A stretch of 37,253 bases of DNA from Frankia sp. AgB1.9 (GCF_016786355.1 NZ_JADWYX010000091.1:1-37253), one strand, 5' to 3'; shown: positions 1 to 9,314, numbered from the stretch's first letter. The notes: generated by a model not told the origin, from the sequence alone. A program made the numbers and translations.

Positions 1-720
1 ACCAGGTGACGGGCGATGTGGCCGGCGAGAGCGCCGGTACCACCAGTGATCAGCACCGTACCCCCCCGATCCAACGAGACGGGCTCCTGGACGGCGACCG
101 GCGGCTCGACGACGAGACGAGGCACGAGCAGCCGACCGCCGCGTACCGCGAGCTGCGGCGCAGCGCTCTCCAGCGCACTCGCGATGGCAGCCGCCGACGC
201 TGGGTCGTCGTCGATGTCGAGTAGCGCGAACCGCCCCGGATGCTCGGAGATCGCGCTGCGGACCAGGCCCCAGGTCGCCGCGCCGACAAGGTCGAAAACG
301 TCCTCGTCCTCGCCCGCCGCGACCGCGCGTTGCGTCGCGACGACCAGCCGGGACGCCATGAACCGGTCGTCCGCCACCCACTCCTGCGCCAGCAGTAGCA
401 CAGCCTCCGTGGCCGCGTGGACGTCGGCGAGGTGGTCCTTTCCGGCACCGTCAGACGGTGCCGCCGCGCCGGGCGGGCTGGCTGCCCCGCCGGGCGCGGT
501 GGGAGCGGGCAGCTGGGGGGCCAGGACCACAGAGGGCACGGGAGCACCGGCGGCGACAGCGACGCCCAGCGCGGCCAGATCGGTGTAGGTGGGTAGCCCG
601 CCCCCGTCCTTGCCGTCCGACCTGACGATCGCCCAGGAGCCGTCGGTGCGCGGCGGCGCGGCTTCCGTCGAACCCGGTGCCGAGAGCGGCAGCCAGGCCA
701 GCCGGTGCATGGGGAGCCCG
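1..720 (-). other. PKS domain: ketoreductase (partial, off the left edge)
   Basis: The structural subdomain begins at MHRLAWLPL (about 712). The NADPH-binding segment GTVLITGGTGALAGH lies at about 22-66. The catalytic Tyr/Ser/Lys lie outside the window, so activity and stereochemical type cannot be judged. Confidence 0.85.
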
Positions 721-3700
721 AGCGGCGCCCCCGCGGTGGCCTCGCCGTCGGTCACCGCATCCACCGTCACCGCGTCGACCTCGAGTACTGGGTCACCGGC
801 GCCGTCCGACACGGAGAGGCGCGCGGTGTCCTGACCGGTGCGGGTCAGCCGGGTCCGGAGCGCCCCCGCGCCTGCCGCGTGGAGGCGCACGCCCCGCCAG
901 GAGCGTGGCCGACGCGCGATCCCGTCACCGCCGACGCCCGCCGCGGACATCGACGCTGCCAGCACGGCGGTGAGCAGAACGGGATCGATCACATGCCGCC
1001 CGGCGGCGTCACGCCTGTCCTCGGTCGCCTCGGCCTCGGCGAAGAACCCGCCCTCGCCGCGCCACACACCGACCAGGTCGCCGCCCGCGGGTCGGCCGGC
1101 CGCCGCGGGGGGATCGCCGGCTGCCGCCTCTGGCTGGGCGTCGTCGATCTCGATCGGCACGGCGCCGTCCGGCGGCCAGGCGACTTCCCGGTTCACGTCC
1201 GGGGTGCCTGCTGAGGAGTGCGGCGTCAGGACCGTGCCGCGGGCGTACCGCGTCCAGTCGCTCGCGCCGGCGCGCGCGGGCCGGGCGTGCACGGTCAGGC
1301 CGCGGGTCGAGTCTTCGCCCGACGCGCTCACCGCGACCTGGACCCGCAGCGGCGAACCACCGGCGAACGGCAGCCCCGAGTCGACGGTGAACTCCTCGAA
1401 CCTCGACAGGCCGGCGAGCTGGGCGGCGTGGAGGGCGAGGTCGAGAAGTACGGCGGCGGTGCCGAACAGTGCGTTCTGGCCGGTCTGCTGGGCGAGCCAG
1501 GCGTGGTCCGCCGGGTTGACGGTGGCGGTGAGGATGACTCCGCCGTCGGGGGTCTGGACGGTGTGCTCGACGAGCGGGTGCTGGCCGGGTTCGGAGGTGC
1601 GGGTGTTTCGGGGGGCGGTGAGCCAGTGGCGGTCGCGCTGGAAGGCGTAGGTGGGTAGTTCGATGTGTTTGCCGGTGGTGTTCCAGCGGATGGGGAGGCC
1701 GTACGTGTGCGCCTGCGCGGCTGAGTGGAGGAACCGGCCGAAGGTGCCGTCATCGCGGCGGAGTGTTCCGACGGTGAGTGCGTCGCCGAGTGTTTCCTCG
1801 ATGGCGGTGGTGAGGACAGGGTGGGGACTGACCTCGATGAAGGTGGTGTGCCCTGCGGCGTGCAGTGCCTGTGTGCCGTCGGCGAAGCGGACGGTGTTTC
1901 GCAGGTTGCGGTACCAGTAGTCGGCGTCGAGTTCGGCGGTGTCGAGGAACGAGGCTGTGAGGGTGGAGAAGAACGGTAGGTCGGAGGTGCGGGGGCGGAG
2001 TTGCCCGAGGACGTCGTGTAGTTCGTCCCGGAGGGTTGCGACGCCGGGGTGGTGGGAGGCGTAGTCGACGGGCAGGACTCGGGCATGGATGCCCTGTCCG
2101 TGGCAGTGTGCGACGAGTTTCGTGAGGTGGTCGGAAGGCCCGGAGACGACGGTGGTGTGCGGGCTGTTGATGGCGGCGACCGCGAGTTCCGGCGCGATTC
2201 GGGTGATGTGTTCCTGGGTGGTGTGGGCGGGGAGCGCGACGGAAGCCATTCCGCCGTGTCCGGCGAGTCTTCTCAGTGCCTGGGCCCGGAGCGCGACGAC
2301 TCGGGCGGAGTCTTCCAGGGTGAGTGCGCCGGCGATGGTGGCGGCGGCGATCTCTCCCTGGGAGTGGCCGATGACGGCGGCTGGCTGTATGCCGTGGGCG
2401 CTCCAGAGCGCGGCGAGGGAGACCATGACGGCCCAGAGCGCTGGCTGGACGACATCGACGGCGTCGAGGCGGCTGCCGGGCCCGGTGCCCGTCCCGGAGG
2501 GTGGGTTACGGAGGAGCTCGGTCAGTGACCAGGTGGTGTATGGGGCGAGTGCGGTGGCGCAGGCGTCGATGCGTTCGGCGAAGGCCGGGGACGCGACGAG
2601 CAGGGAGCTGGCCATACCGGCCCATTGGGTTCCCTGGCCGGGGAAGACGAGGACGGGGTTTTCGCGCGGGCGGGAGGTCCCCCGGGTGACGCGGGCTGTC
2701 TGTGGCGTGCGGGGATTGGCCGCGAGGTCGTCGAGACCGGCGCGAAGTTCGTCGCGGGTGTTCGCGACGATGACGGCGCGGTGGTTGAAGGTGGTTCGGG
2801 TGGTGGCGAGGGAGTGGGCGATGTCGGTGAGCGGGAGTTCGGGCTGGCTGTCGAGGTGGTGGCGTAGGGCGCTGGCCTGAGCGGCGAGGGCGGCGGGGTT
2901 CTTCGCCGACAGCGTTACCGGTACGGGGAGTGCGGCCGGTTCGGGTGTGAGCGCCGTGGTGCTGGCGGGTGGTGTGTCCGTCGCGGGGTCGGCGCCGGTC
3001 GTCGAGGGACCGGGGAAATCCTCAAGGATGAGGTGGGCGTTGGTGCCGCTGATGCCGAAGGAGGAGATGGCGGCGCGTCGGGGGCGATCGCGGGAGGGCC
3101 AGGGGGTGGGGGCGTCGAGGAGTCTGACGGTGCCGGTGGTCCAGTCGATGTGCCGGGTGGGGGCGGTGAGGTGGAGGGTGTGGGGAAGGTGGCGGTGGTG
3201 GAGGGCCTGGGTCATTTTGATGATGCCGGCGACACCGGCTGCGGCCTGGGTGTGGCCGATGTTGGATTTGAGGCTGCCGAGAGTGAGGGGGTGGTGGGGG
3301 TCACGGTTGCGGCCGTAGGTGGCTTGGAGGGCTTGGGCTTCGATGGGGTCGCCGAGGGTGGTGCCGGTGCCGTGGGCTTCGACGGTGTCGATGTCGTGGG
3401 TGGTGAGGCCGGCATTGGCGAGTGCTTGGTGGATGACGTGTTCCTGGGCGGGTCCGTTCGGGGCGGTGAGGCCGTTGGAGGCGCCGTCCTGGTTGATGGC
3501 GGAGCCTCGGATGACGGCGTGGATGGGGTGGTTGTGATGCAGGGCGTCGGAGAGTCGTTCGAGGATGAGGAGGCCGGCGCCTTCGGCCCAGGCGGTGCCG
3601 TCGGCGGTGTCGGCGAAGGGTTTGCAGCGGCCGTCGGGGGCCAGGCCCCGCTGCCGGCTGAATTCGATGAACATGCCTGGTTCGGCCATGACCGTGACGC

Positions 3701-6700
3701 CGCCGGCGAGAGCGAGCGAGCATTCGCCGCTTCGTAGGGACTGGGCGGCGAGGTGTACGGCCACCAGCGAGGAGGAGCAGGCGGTGTCGATGGTGAGGGC
3801 GGGACCTTCGAGACCGAGGGTGTAGGCAATTCTGCCGGAGGCGACACTGCTGAGCCCGCCGGTGAGGCGGTAGCCGTCGTGGCCGTCGGCGGGTTCGTGA
3901 AGACGCGGCCCGTAATCCTGGGTCGACGCTCCAACGAAGACGCCGCTGCGGGTGCCCCGCAGGACGCTGGGATCAATGCGGGCGCGTTCTAGGCCCTCCC
4001 AGGCGATCTCGAGCAGCAGTCGTTGCTGGGGATCCATGGCGAGGGCTTCCCGGGGGCTGATGCCGAAGAAGTCGGGGTCGAACTGGTCGGCGTCGTGGAG
4101 GAAGCCGCCTTGGGTGACGTAGGTGGTGCCGGGGCGGTCGGGGTCGGGGTCGTAGAGCTCGTCGAGGTCCCAGCCGCGGTTCGACGGAAAGTCGCCGATC
4201 GCGTCGACGCCGTCGCAGACCAGCCGCCACAGTTCCTCAGGTGAGGTGACCCCGCCGGGAAACCGGCACGCCATCCCCACGATCGCCACCGGCTCGTCAG
4301 CCCCGGATCGAGCGCCGGTCCCCACCTCGGTCGGGGTGCCTGTGCCCAGAAGCCGCTCCCTGACGTGGCGCGCGAGTGCCAGCAGTGTCGGGTGGTCGAA
4401 GACAGCCGTCGGGGACAGCGGCAGACCAGTCGACGCGTAGAGCAGTTCCCGCAGCTCCACCGCGGACAGCGAGCTGACTCCGAGGTCCTTGAAGGTGAGG
4501 GCCGGATCGATCTCCTGCGGCGAGGTGTGGCCGAGCACCGCGGCGGTCCGGGTTCGCACCAGGTCGAGCAGGCTGCGCTCCTGCTCCGGCTGGCCCAGCC
4601 GCAGCAGTCTCGCGGCGAGGCTCGCCCGCACGACCTCCGGTCCGTCGTCGGGAGCGCCGGCCTCACCGAGCTGCCTGTCACCCAGGGCCTCGGGTGGCAC
4701 CGCCGCGGCGGATGCCGGCGCCTGCTCGGACGCGCCGAACTGCTCGGGAACGGCGGCGGCCGCCGGCCCCTGCGCGGTTCCGTCGAACCAGTGGGCGCGG
4801 CGTTGGAAGGCGTAGGTGGGTAGGGGGACGGGGGGTCCGGCGTTCGGGAACACGGCGTCCCAGTCGGGCGAGGCCCCGCGCACGTGCGCGGCGGCGAGCG
4901 CGGTCACGACGGCGCGTCGCTCGGGCATCTCGGCACGCAGCAACGGGATCGCGGCGCTCGGCGTGCCGTCCCGGGCCGGCAGGAGGTCGCGGGCGAGGGC
5001 GCTGAGCACCTCGCCTGGCCCGAGCTCGAGGCAGGTGGTGACACCCTCGTCGTGCATTGCCAGCACACAGTCGGCGAACCGCACGGTCCTGCGCAGGTGG
5101 GCCGCCCAGTAGTCCGGCGAGGTCAGTTCCTCAGGCGCGGCGACCCGGCCAGTCAGGTTCGAGACGACCGGGATGGTCGGCGGCCGCAACGGCATGGTCG
5201 CGACGATCGTGCGGAACTCGCCGGCGACCTCCTCCAGGTGCGGGGAGTGGAAGGCGTGGCTGACCCGCAACCGGCTGGTACGCCGGCCCAGCGCGGCGAA
5301 GCGGGCCGCCAGTTCCTCCACTGCCTCGAGGTCTCCGGAGAGCACCACGGACCGCGGGCCGTTGACGGCCGCGAGCCCCACCTCGGCCTCGCGGCCATGC
5401 AGGTGGGGCGCGATCTCCTCCTCGGAGACCTGCACCGCGATCATCACGCCGTCCGAGCGGGCGGACTGGATGAGCCGGCCGCGGGCGGCGACCAGCGCGG
5501 CGGCGTCTGCCAGCGGGAGAACTCCGGCGACGTGCGCCGCGGTCAGCTCACCGACCGAATGGCCGGTGACGACGTCCGGGACGAGCCCGTACCGGCTGAC
5601 CACCCGGAACAGCGCGGTGCCGAGCGCGAACAGCGCCGGCTGGGTCCACGCGGTCTGGTCGAGCAGCGCCGCGTCCGGGGAGCCGGCTGGTGCGAACAGA
5701 ACGTCGCGCAGCGGCCGGATGTGCGCGCCACCCGAGGCGAGATGCGGATCGAGCTGCGCGCAGACCTCGTCCAGGGCGTCCGCGAAGACCGGGTCGGTTT
5801 CATAAAACTCGCGACCCGCCCCGGCCCGCTGGCTGCCCTGGCCGGGGAACAGGAACGCCAGGGCGCCGTCCTGCCGGCGTCCCCGCAGGACACCGGCGGC
5901 CGGCGTACCCGCGATCAACGCGTCGAGGCCCCGTTGGAATCCGCCCCGGTCCTCGGCGACCACCGCGGCGCGGTGGGGGAACGCCGTGCGCGTGGTGGCG
6001 AGCGCATGCCCGATCCGGCTGTCGGACATCTCGGGGTGGGCGAGCAGGTGTGCGCGCAGCCTGGCACCCTGCCCCACCAGGGCCTGCGCGGTATGGCCCG
6101 ACAGCACCCAGGGCAGGGCCGGGCGCGCGTCCGAAGGGTCATCCGCGTCGAGGCCGGGGGCACCGGCCGTGTCCGCCCGCTCCTCCGCGAGGGCGGATGT
6201 CGTTCCGGGGCCGGCCACCGCGGTGGCAGCCGGTGTGCTGGGTCGCCCGGCCGGATCGGCCGGTGCCGGGACGTCCGAGAGGATGAGATGGCAGTTCGTG
6301 CCACCCATGCCGAACGAGCTGACCCCGGCGACCAGCGGGCGGTCCGTCCAGGGCCAAGGGCCGGTCCGCGTCTGGACGCGCAGGCCCAGCTCGTCGAGCG
6401 GGATGGCCGGGTTCGGGCGCTCGAAGTTCAGACTGGCGGGCAGCTCGCGGTGGTGGATGGCGAGCACGGTCTTGAGCAGGCCGACGATCCCCGCGGCGCC
6501 TTCCAGGTGACCGACGTTGGTCTTCGCCGAGCCGACCCGTAGCGTGTGCGAGCCCGCACCGGCGGCCCGGCCGAGCGCCGCGGCCTCGATCGGGTCGCCG
6601 ACCCGGGTACCCGTGCCGTGCAGCTCGACATACTGCACGGCATCGGCGTCCACTCCGGCCGCCGCCCGCGCCAGGTCGATGACCTCCCGTTGCGCGGCGG

Positions 6701-7523
6701 GATTCGGGACCGTGAGCCCTTGGGCGTCGCCGTCATTGTTGACGGCGCAACCCCGGATCACGCAGTAGACGCGGTCACCGTCGGCCAGCGCGGCTGGCAG
6801 CGGCTTGAGGAGCACGACGGCCCCGCCCTCGCCGCGCACGTAGCCGTTGGCACGTTCATCGAAGGTGTAGCAGCGGCCATCCGGCGACAGCGCACCGAAC
6901 CGGGCCGCCTCGATGGTGCCCTCCGGCGCGAGCGCGAGGTTCACCCCGCCCGCCATCGCCAACGTGATCTCGCCGCGGCGCAGGCTCTCACAGGCGAGCT
7001 GGACTGCGACCAGCGAGGAGGACTGCGCGCTGTCCACGTTGAGACTCGGACCCCGAAGCCCAAGCAGGTAGGAGACCCGGTTGGCGATCAGGCCCCGGCT
7101 GAGTCCGACCAGGGAGTGCTGATCGATGGCCGCCGCGCCGCGCCGCCTGACCAGCGAGGCGTAGTCGTCTCCGATCGCTCCGACGAAGACACCGGTCGCG
7201 CTGCCGCGAAGGGAGGCGGGCACGACCGACCCGTCCTCCAGCGCCTCCCAGGCGAGCTCCAGCATCAGTCGCTGGCGCGGGTCGGTCGCTGCCGCCTCAC
7301 GCGGCGACATCCCGAAGAACCCGGCGTCGAACTCGTCCACCCGTTCGAGGAGCGCCGCGTACCGGATCTCGTCGCCGGCACGCCGCCACGGCGGTATCTC
7401 GGAAACGGCGTGCCGGCCGTCACGCAGCATGGTCCAGAAGGACACCGGATCGGGCGCACCGGGCAGCCGGCAGGCCAGGCCGATGACGGCGATCGCGTGG
7501 TCGTCCTCGAAGCTGGTCAACAT
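1..7523 (-). CDS. Modular type I polyketide synthase, loading module plus first extension module (C-terminal part beyond the window)
   Basis: The reading frame is open from ATG at 7523 to the left edge (over 2500 residues). Domain order is KSQ-AT-ACP, then KS-AT-DH-KR, with the KR cut off. The loading KS has Gln in place of the active-site Cys, and its AT carries the HAFH motif typical of malonyl selection, so the enzyme should load malonyl, decarboxylate it and start with acetyl. The second AT has YASH, typical of methylmalonyl. The DH lacks its catalytic His and Asp, so the first extension should end as a 2-methyl-3-hydroxy unit if the KR works. ATG 7523 was chosen because KS homology begins about ten residues later. 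An in-frame GTG at 7598 is possible but has no ribosome site. The gene is divergent from two FAD hydroxylases. Domain assignment is from visible motifs; the product is inference. Confidence 0.95.
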   Translation of the reverse strand, partial: MLTSFEDDHAIAVIGLACRLPGAPDPVSFWTMLRDGRHAVSEIPPWRRAGDEIRYAALLERVDEFDAGFFGMSPREAAATDPRQRLMLELAWEALEDGSVVPASLRGSATGVFVGAIGDDYASLVRRRGAAAIDQHSLVGLSRGLIANRVSYLLGLRGPSLNVDSAQSSSLVAVQLACESLRRGEITLAMAGGVNLALAPEGTIEAARFGALSPDGRCYTFDERANGYVRGEGGAVVLLKPLPAALADGDRVYCVIRGCAVNNDGDAQGLTVPNPAAQREVIDLARAAAGVDADAVQYVELHGTGTRVGDPIEAAALGRAAGAGSHTLRVGSAKTNVGHLEGAAGIVGLLKTVLAIHHRELPASLNFERPNPAIPLDELGLRVQTRTGPWPWTDRPLVAGVSSFGMGGTNCHLILSDVPAPADPAGRPSTPAATAVAGPGTTSALAEERADTAGAPGLDADDPSDARPALPWVLSGHTAQALVGQGARLRAHLLAHPEMSDSRIGHALATTRTAFPHRAAVVAEDRGGFQRGLDALIAGTPAAGVLRGRRQDGALAFLFPGQGSQRAGAGREFYETDPVFADALDEVCAQLDPHLASGGAHIRPLRDVLFAPAGSPDAALLDQTAWTQPALFALGTALFRVVSRYGLVPDVVTGHSVGELTAAHVAGVLPLADAAALVAARGRLIQSARSDGVMIAVQVSEEEIAPHLHGREAEVGLAAVNGPRSVVLSGDLEAVEELAARFAALGRRTSRLRVSHAFHSPHLEEVAGEFRTIVATMPLRPPTIPVVSNLTGRVAAPEELTSPDYWAAHLRRTVRFADCVLAMHDEGVTTCLELGPGEVLSALARDLLPARDGTPSAAIPLLRAEMPERRAVVTALAAAHVRGASPDWDAVFPNAGPPVPLPTYAFQRRAHWFDGTAQGPAAAAVPEQFGASEQAPASAAAVPPEALGDRQLGEAGAPDDGPEVVRASLAARLLRLGQPEQERSLLDLVRTRTAAVLGHTSPQEIDPALTFKDLGVSSLSAVELRELLYASTGLPLSPTAVFDHPTLLALARHVRERLLGTGTPTEVGTGARSGADEPVAIVGMACRFPGGVTSPEELWRLVCDGVDAIGDFPSNRGWDLDELYDPDPDRPGTTYVTQGGFLHDADQFDPDFFGISPREALAMDPQQRLLLEIAWEGLERARIDPSVLRGTRSGVFVGASTQDYGPRLHEPADGHDGYRLTGGLSSVASGRIAYTLGLEGPALTIDTACSSSLVAVHLAAQSLRSGECSLALAGGVTVMAEPGMFIEFSRQRGLAPDGRCKPFADTADGTAWAEGAGLLILERLSDALHHNHPIHAVIRGSAINQDGASNGLTAPNGPAQEHVIHQALANAGLTTHDIDTVEAHGTGTTLGDPIEAQALQATYGRNRDPHHPLTLGSLKSNIGHTQAAAGVAGIIKMTQALHHRHLPHTLHLTAPTRHIDWTTGTVRLLDAPTPWPSRDRPRRAAISSFGISGTNAHLILEDFPGPSTTGADPATDTPPASTTALTPEPAALPVPVTLSAKNPAALAAQASALRHHLDSQPELPLTDIAHSLATTRTTFNHRAVIVANTRDELRAGLDDLAANPRTPQTARVTRGTSRPRENPVLVFPGQGTQWAGMASSLLVASPAFAERIDACATALAPYTTWSLTELLRNPPSGTGTGPGSRLDAVDVVQPALWAVMVSLAALWSAHGIQPAAVIGHSQGEIAAATIAGALTLEDSARVVALRAQALRRLAGHGGMASVALPAHTTQEHITRIAPELAVAAINSPHTTVVSGPSDHLTKLVAHCHGQGIHARVLPVDYASHHPGVATLRDELHDVLGQLRPRTSDLPFFSTLTASFLDTAELDADYWYRNLRNTVRFADGTQALHAAGHTTFIEVSPHPVLTTAIEETLGDALTVGTLRRDDGTFGRFLHSAAQAHTYGLPIRWNTTGKHIELPTYAFQRDRHWLTAPRNTRTSEPGQHPLVEHTVQTPDGGVILTATVNPADHAWLAQQTGQNALFGTAAVLLDLALHAAQLAGLSRFEEFTVDSGLPFAGGSPLRVQVAVSASGEDSTRGLTVHARPARAGASDWTRYARGTVLTPHSSAGTPDVNREVAWPPDGAVPIEIDDAQPEAAAGDPPAAAGRPAGGDLVGVWRGEGGFFAEAEATEDRRDAAGRHVIDPVLLTAVLAASMSAAGVGGDGIARRPRSWRGVRLHAAGAGALRTRLTRTGQDTARLSVSDGAGDPVLEVDAVTVDAVTDGEATAGAPLGLPMHRLAWLPLSAPGSTEAAPPRTDGSWAIVRSDGKDGGGLPTYTDLAALGVAVAAGAPVPSVVLAPQLPAPTAPGGAASPPGAAAPSDGAGKDHLADVHAATEAVLLLAQEWVADDRFMASRLVVATQRAVAAGEDEDVFDLVGAATWGLVRSAISEHPGRFALLDIDDDPASAAAIASALESAAPQLAVRGGRLLVPRLVVEPPVAVQEPVSLDRGGTVLITGGTGALAGHIARHL
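800..1590 (-). other. PKS domain: dehydratase, predicted inactive
   Basis: The double-hotdog region begins at EPGQHPLVEH. Where an active DH has a His-x3-Gly-x4-Pro signature just after HxWL(A), this one reads HAWLAQQTGQNALFG, with the DH pair replaced by Gln-Gln (codons 1485-1490) and the Pro absent. The second active-site helix reads DPVLLTAVLAA, where the catalytic Asp is replaced by Thr. Both catalytic residues are therefore missing. Confidence 0.75.
1690..2665 (-). other. PKS domain: acyltransferase of module 1, methylmalonyl-type
   Basis: VFPGQGTQW opens the domain. GHSQGE has its Ser codon at 2361-2363, and YASHH lies around 2049-2063. YASH and the upstream GGMAS segment are the usual signs of methylmalonyl-CoA specificity. 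The domain ends before the LPTYAFQR linker near 1640. Confidence 0.88.
3020..4310 (-). other. PKS domain: condensing ketosynthase of module 1
   Basis: The domain begins with EPVAIVGMACRFPGG. It has the active-site DTACSSSL (Cys codon 3777-3779), VEAHGTGT and SNIGH. All three catalytic positions are present, so this KS should perform the first chain extension. Confidence 0.93.
4350..4645 (-). other. PKS domain: acyl carrier protein of loading module
   Basis: The phosphopantetheine site reads LGVSSLSAVEL, with the attachment Ser codon at 4471-4473. The usual Asp before that Ser is replaced by Ser. This is seen in some functional ACPs, so I treat the domain as active. An interdomain linker of about 40 nt separates it from the next KS. 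Confidence 0.88.
4960..5865 (-). other. PKS domain: acyltransferase of loading module, malonyl-type
   Basis: FLFPGQGSQ opens the domain. The nucleophile motif GHSVGE has its Ser codon at 5556-5558, and HAFHSP lies at 5241-5258. HAFH at this position is the usual signature of malonyl-CoA selection, while YASH marks methylmalonyl-CoA. Together with the KSQ domain this predicts an acetyl starter. Confidence 0.88.
6270..7500 (-). other. PKS domain: KSQ loading ketosynthase
   Basis: The domain begins with AVIGLACRLPG and ends near CHLIL. The active-site segment reads DSAQSSS where a condensing KS has DTACSSS; the Gln codon is at 7023-7025 (about residue 167). The two catalytic histidine motifs, HGTGT and NVGH, are intact. 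In the KSQ family such domains decarboxylate malonyl- or methylmalonyl-ACP to make the starter and do not condense. Confidence 0.93.
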
Positions 7524-7784
7524 CGTCTCGAGCGCTGCCTCTCGGGTCCTCGGCCGTCGTCCTCGGCCTGATCTGGGTGCGTGCCGAACCGGACACACGC
7601 CCGCGAACCGGTTGCGAGGGCATGGTTGCCAGCCGCGCTAAAGCCGGGCTTAGCGGCACCGGCGCTTCCAGCGCGCCGGAACCCGCTCGCGATGCTTCAG
7701 GACCGCTTTAGCGGCCGACTCGACGCTGGGCCCGCGCACCGTCATCGAGGGCACGCCCACCACGTGCCGGCGAAGGAGAATGCC
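7524..7784. promoter_or_regulatory. Divergent control region between PKS and FAD hydroxylase operon, with TTAGCGG motifs
   Basis: This 261-nt gap feeds the PKS leftward and the hydroxylases rightward. It holds CGCTAA-N8-TTAGCG (7636-7655), which includes heptamers AAAGCCG (7640-7646) and TTAGCGG (7650-7656). It also holds the near-palindrome CCGCTTTAGCGG at 7703-7714. The same heptamer recurs before the Rieske gene and the first P450. The sites are directly visible; their role as operators is inference. Confidence 0.5.
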
Positions 7785-9314
7785 ATGAGCGAAAACGTCG
7801 CGGGCGGCGGACGTGTCGTGATCGCCGGGGGCGGCCCGGCGGGACTCATGCTCGCCTGCGAACTCGGTCTCGCGGGCGTGGACACCGTCGTGGTCGAGCG
7901 TTTCCCTGAGCCGAGCGGCTACTCGCGGTCCCTCACCCTGCACGTGCGATCGCTGGAGGTCCTCGACCAGCGCGGCCTGAACCGCTTCAAGCAGTATCCG
8001 GCGGTGAAGTCGTACAACTTCGGACTCGTCGAGCTGCAGGAGCACATCGACACCAGCCTGTTGCCGCTGCTGGTCCCGCAGCGCGACGTCGAGCAACTGC
8101 TGGAGGAGCGGGCACTGGAGCTCGGCGTGGACATCCGGCGAGGCGAGGAGGTCGTCGGCTTCGCCCAGGACGACGACAGTGTGACCGTCGAGATCCGGCG
8201 AGCCGACGGCGTCGAGTACCAGCTGCCCGCCGCCTACCTCGTCGGCTGCGACGGCGGCTCCAGCACGGTGCGCAAGGCGGCCGGGATCGGCTTCCCCGGC
8301 ACCGCCTCGACGCAGAACGGGCTGACCGCCGACGTCCTCACCCCGCTGGACGTCAACGTGTTCATCATGCCGACCCTCTCGCAGAATGGCCTGGTCGCGG
8401 CCATCCCGCTGCAGCCGGGTCTCTACCGGGTGACGGCGCTGCAGTTCGGCACAGAAAAGACCAGCAACGCGATCCCACCGACCCGGGAGGAGTTCCAGGA
8501 GCGGTTCCGGCTGTGTGCCGGCTACGACCTGGAGATGCTCGAGACGGCGGAGATCCGCTACCTGTCGCGAGTCGGCAACGCGACCCGGCTCGCCGACAGC
8601 TACCGATCCGGGCGGGTCTTCATCGCGGGCGACGCCTGCCACATCCACCTGCCGGTCAGCGGCCAGGGGCTCAACACAGGCATCCAGGACTCGCTCAATC
8701 TCGGTTGGAAGCTGGCAGCGACGCTGCAGGGCTCGGCGCCTGCCGGCCTGCTCGACACCTACGAGTCCGAGCGCCGGCCGGTGGGTCAGCGGGTCTGCTG
8801 GAACACCAGTGCCCAGGACGCCCTGCTGCACCCGCTCGACCGGGTCGCGGCGCTGCGCGAGCTCTTCGGTGAGCTGATCCGCCTGGAAGCGGTAAACACC
8901 TATCTGATGGACATGCTGACCGGCGTCGGCATTCGCTACGACATGACGCCGAGCTCCCTGCCCGAGGCCACCGCGAGCCGCCAGGCGGACGGCCAGCCGG
9001 TGCCGGCGCACCCGCTGCTCGGCCTGCGCGCGCCGAACGCGGCGCTGACGACGCCCACCGGCCCGACGACCATCGCCGACGAGCTGCACAGCGGCCTGCC
9101 GGTGCTGTTCTTGCTGGGCGCGGACGACGTGGCGGCCCGCTGGACGGACCGGGTGCGGGTGGTCACCGCGGAACCGAGCCCGGAGATCGACGCGTCCGTC
9201 CTGCTCGTGCGTCCGGACGGCTACGTCGCCTACGCCGGTGGTGGCCCCGAGCAGGACGGACTGATCGCCGCGCTGCGCGCCTGGTTCGGGGAGCCGACCA
9301 CGGTGGCGGCGTGA
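7785..9314 (+). CDS. FAD-dependent aromatic hydroxylase-type monooxygenase (class A, PF01494 family)
   Basis: This 509-residue protein has the hallmarks of class A flavoprotein hydroxylases that act on polyketides and other phenolic compounds using NAD(P)H and O2. The FAD dinucleotide motif is VVIAGGGPAGL (residues 12-21), followed by the acidic VVVER end of the second strand. The DG motif reads VGCDGGSSTVR and the second FAD motif is VFIAGDACHIHLPVSGQGLN. A C-terminal thioredoxin-like tail ends at VAA. ATG 7785 was chosen because AAGGAG lies at 7773-7778; the frame upstream is open but has no such site. The stop overlaps the next gene by GTGA, so the two hydroxylases should be translated together. 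The likely role is oxygenation of the PKS product, which is inference from position. Confidence 0.92.
   Translation: MSENVAGGGRVVIAGGGPAGLMLACELGLAGVDTVVVERFPEPSGYSRSLTLHVRSLEVLDQRGLNRFKQYPAVKSYNFGLVELQEHIDTSLLPLLVPQRDVEQLLEERALELGVDIRRGEEVVGFAQDDDSVTVEIRRADGVEYQLPAAYLVGCDGGSSTVRKAAGIGFPGTASTQNGLTADVLTPLDVNVFIMPTLSQNGLVAAIPLQPGLYRVTALQFGTEKTSNAIPPTREEFQERFRLCAGYDLEMLETAEIRYLSRVGNATRLADSYRSGRVFIAGDACHIHLPVSGQGLNTGIQDSLNLGWKLAATLQGSAPAGLLDTYESERRPVGQRVCWNTSAQDALLHPLDRVAALRELFGELIRLEAVNTYLMDMLTGVGIRYDMTPSSLPEATASRQADGQPVPAHPLLGLRAPNAALTTPTGPTTIADELHSGLPVLFLLGADDVAARWTDRVRVVTAEPSPEIDASVLLVRPDGYVAYAGGGPEQDGLIAALRAWFGEPTTVAA

Noticed and set aside
4884..6542. A 552-residue plus-strand frame inside the PKS region
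   Set aside because: It lies opposite the AT and KS coding sequence and has only low-complexity composition caused by GC-rich codons.
7650..9089. Long open frame opposite the first FAD hydroxylase gene
   Set aside because: It is the antisense shadow of a gene with clear FAD motifs; its product is Arg/Gln/Asp-rich without any domain.
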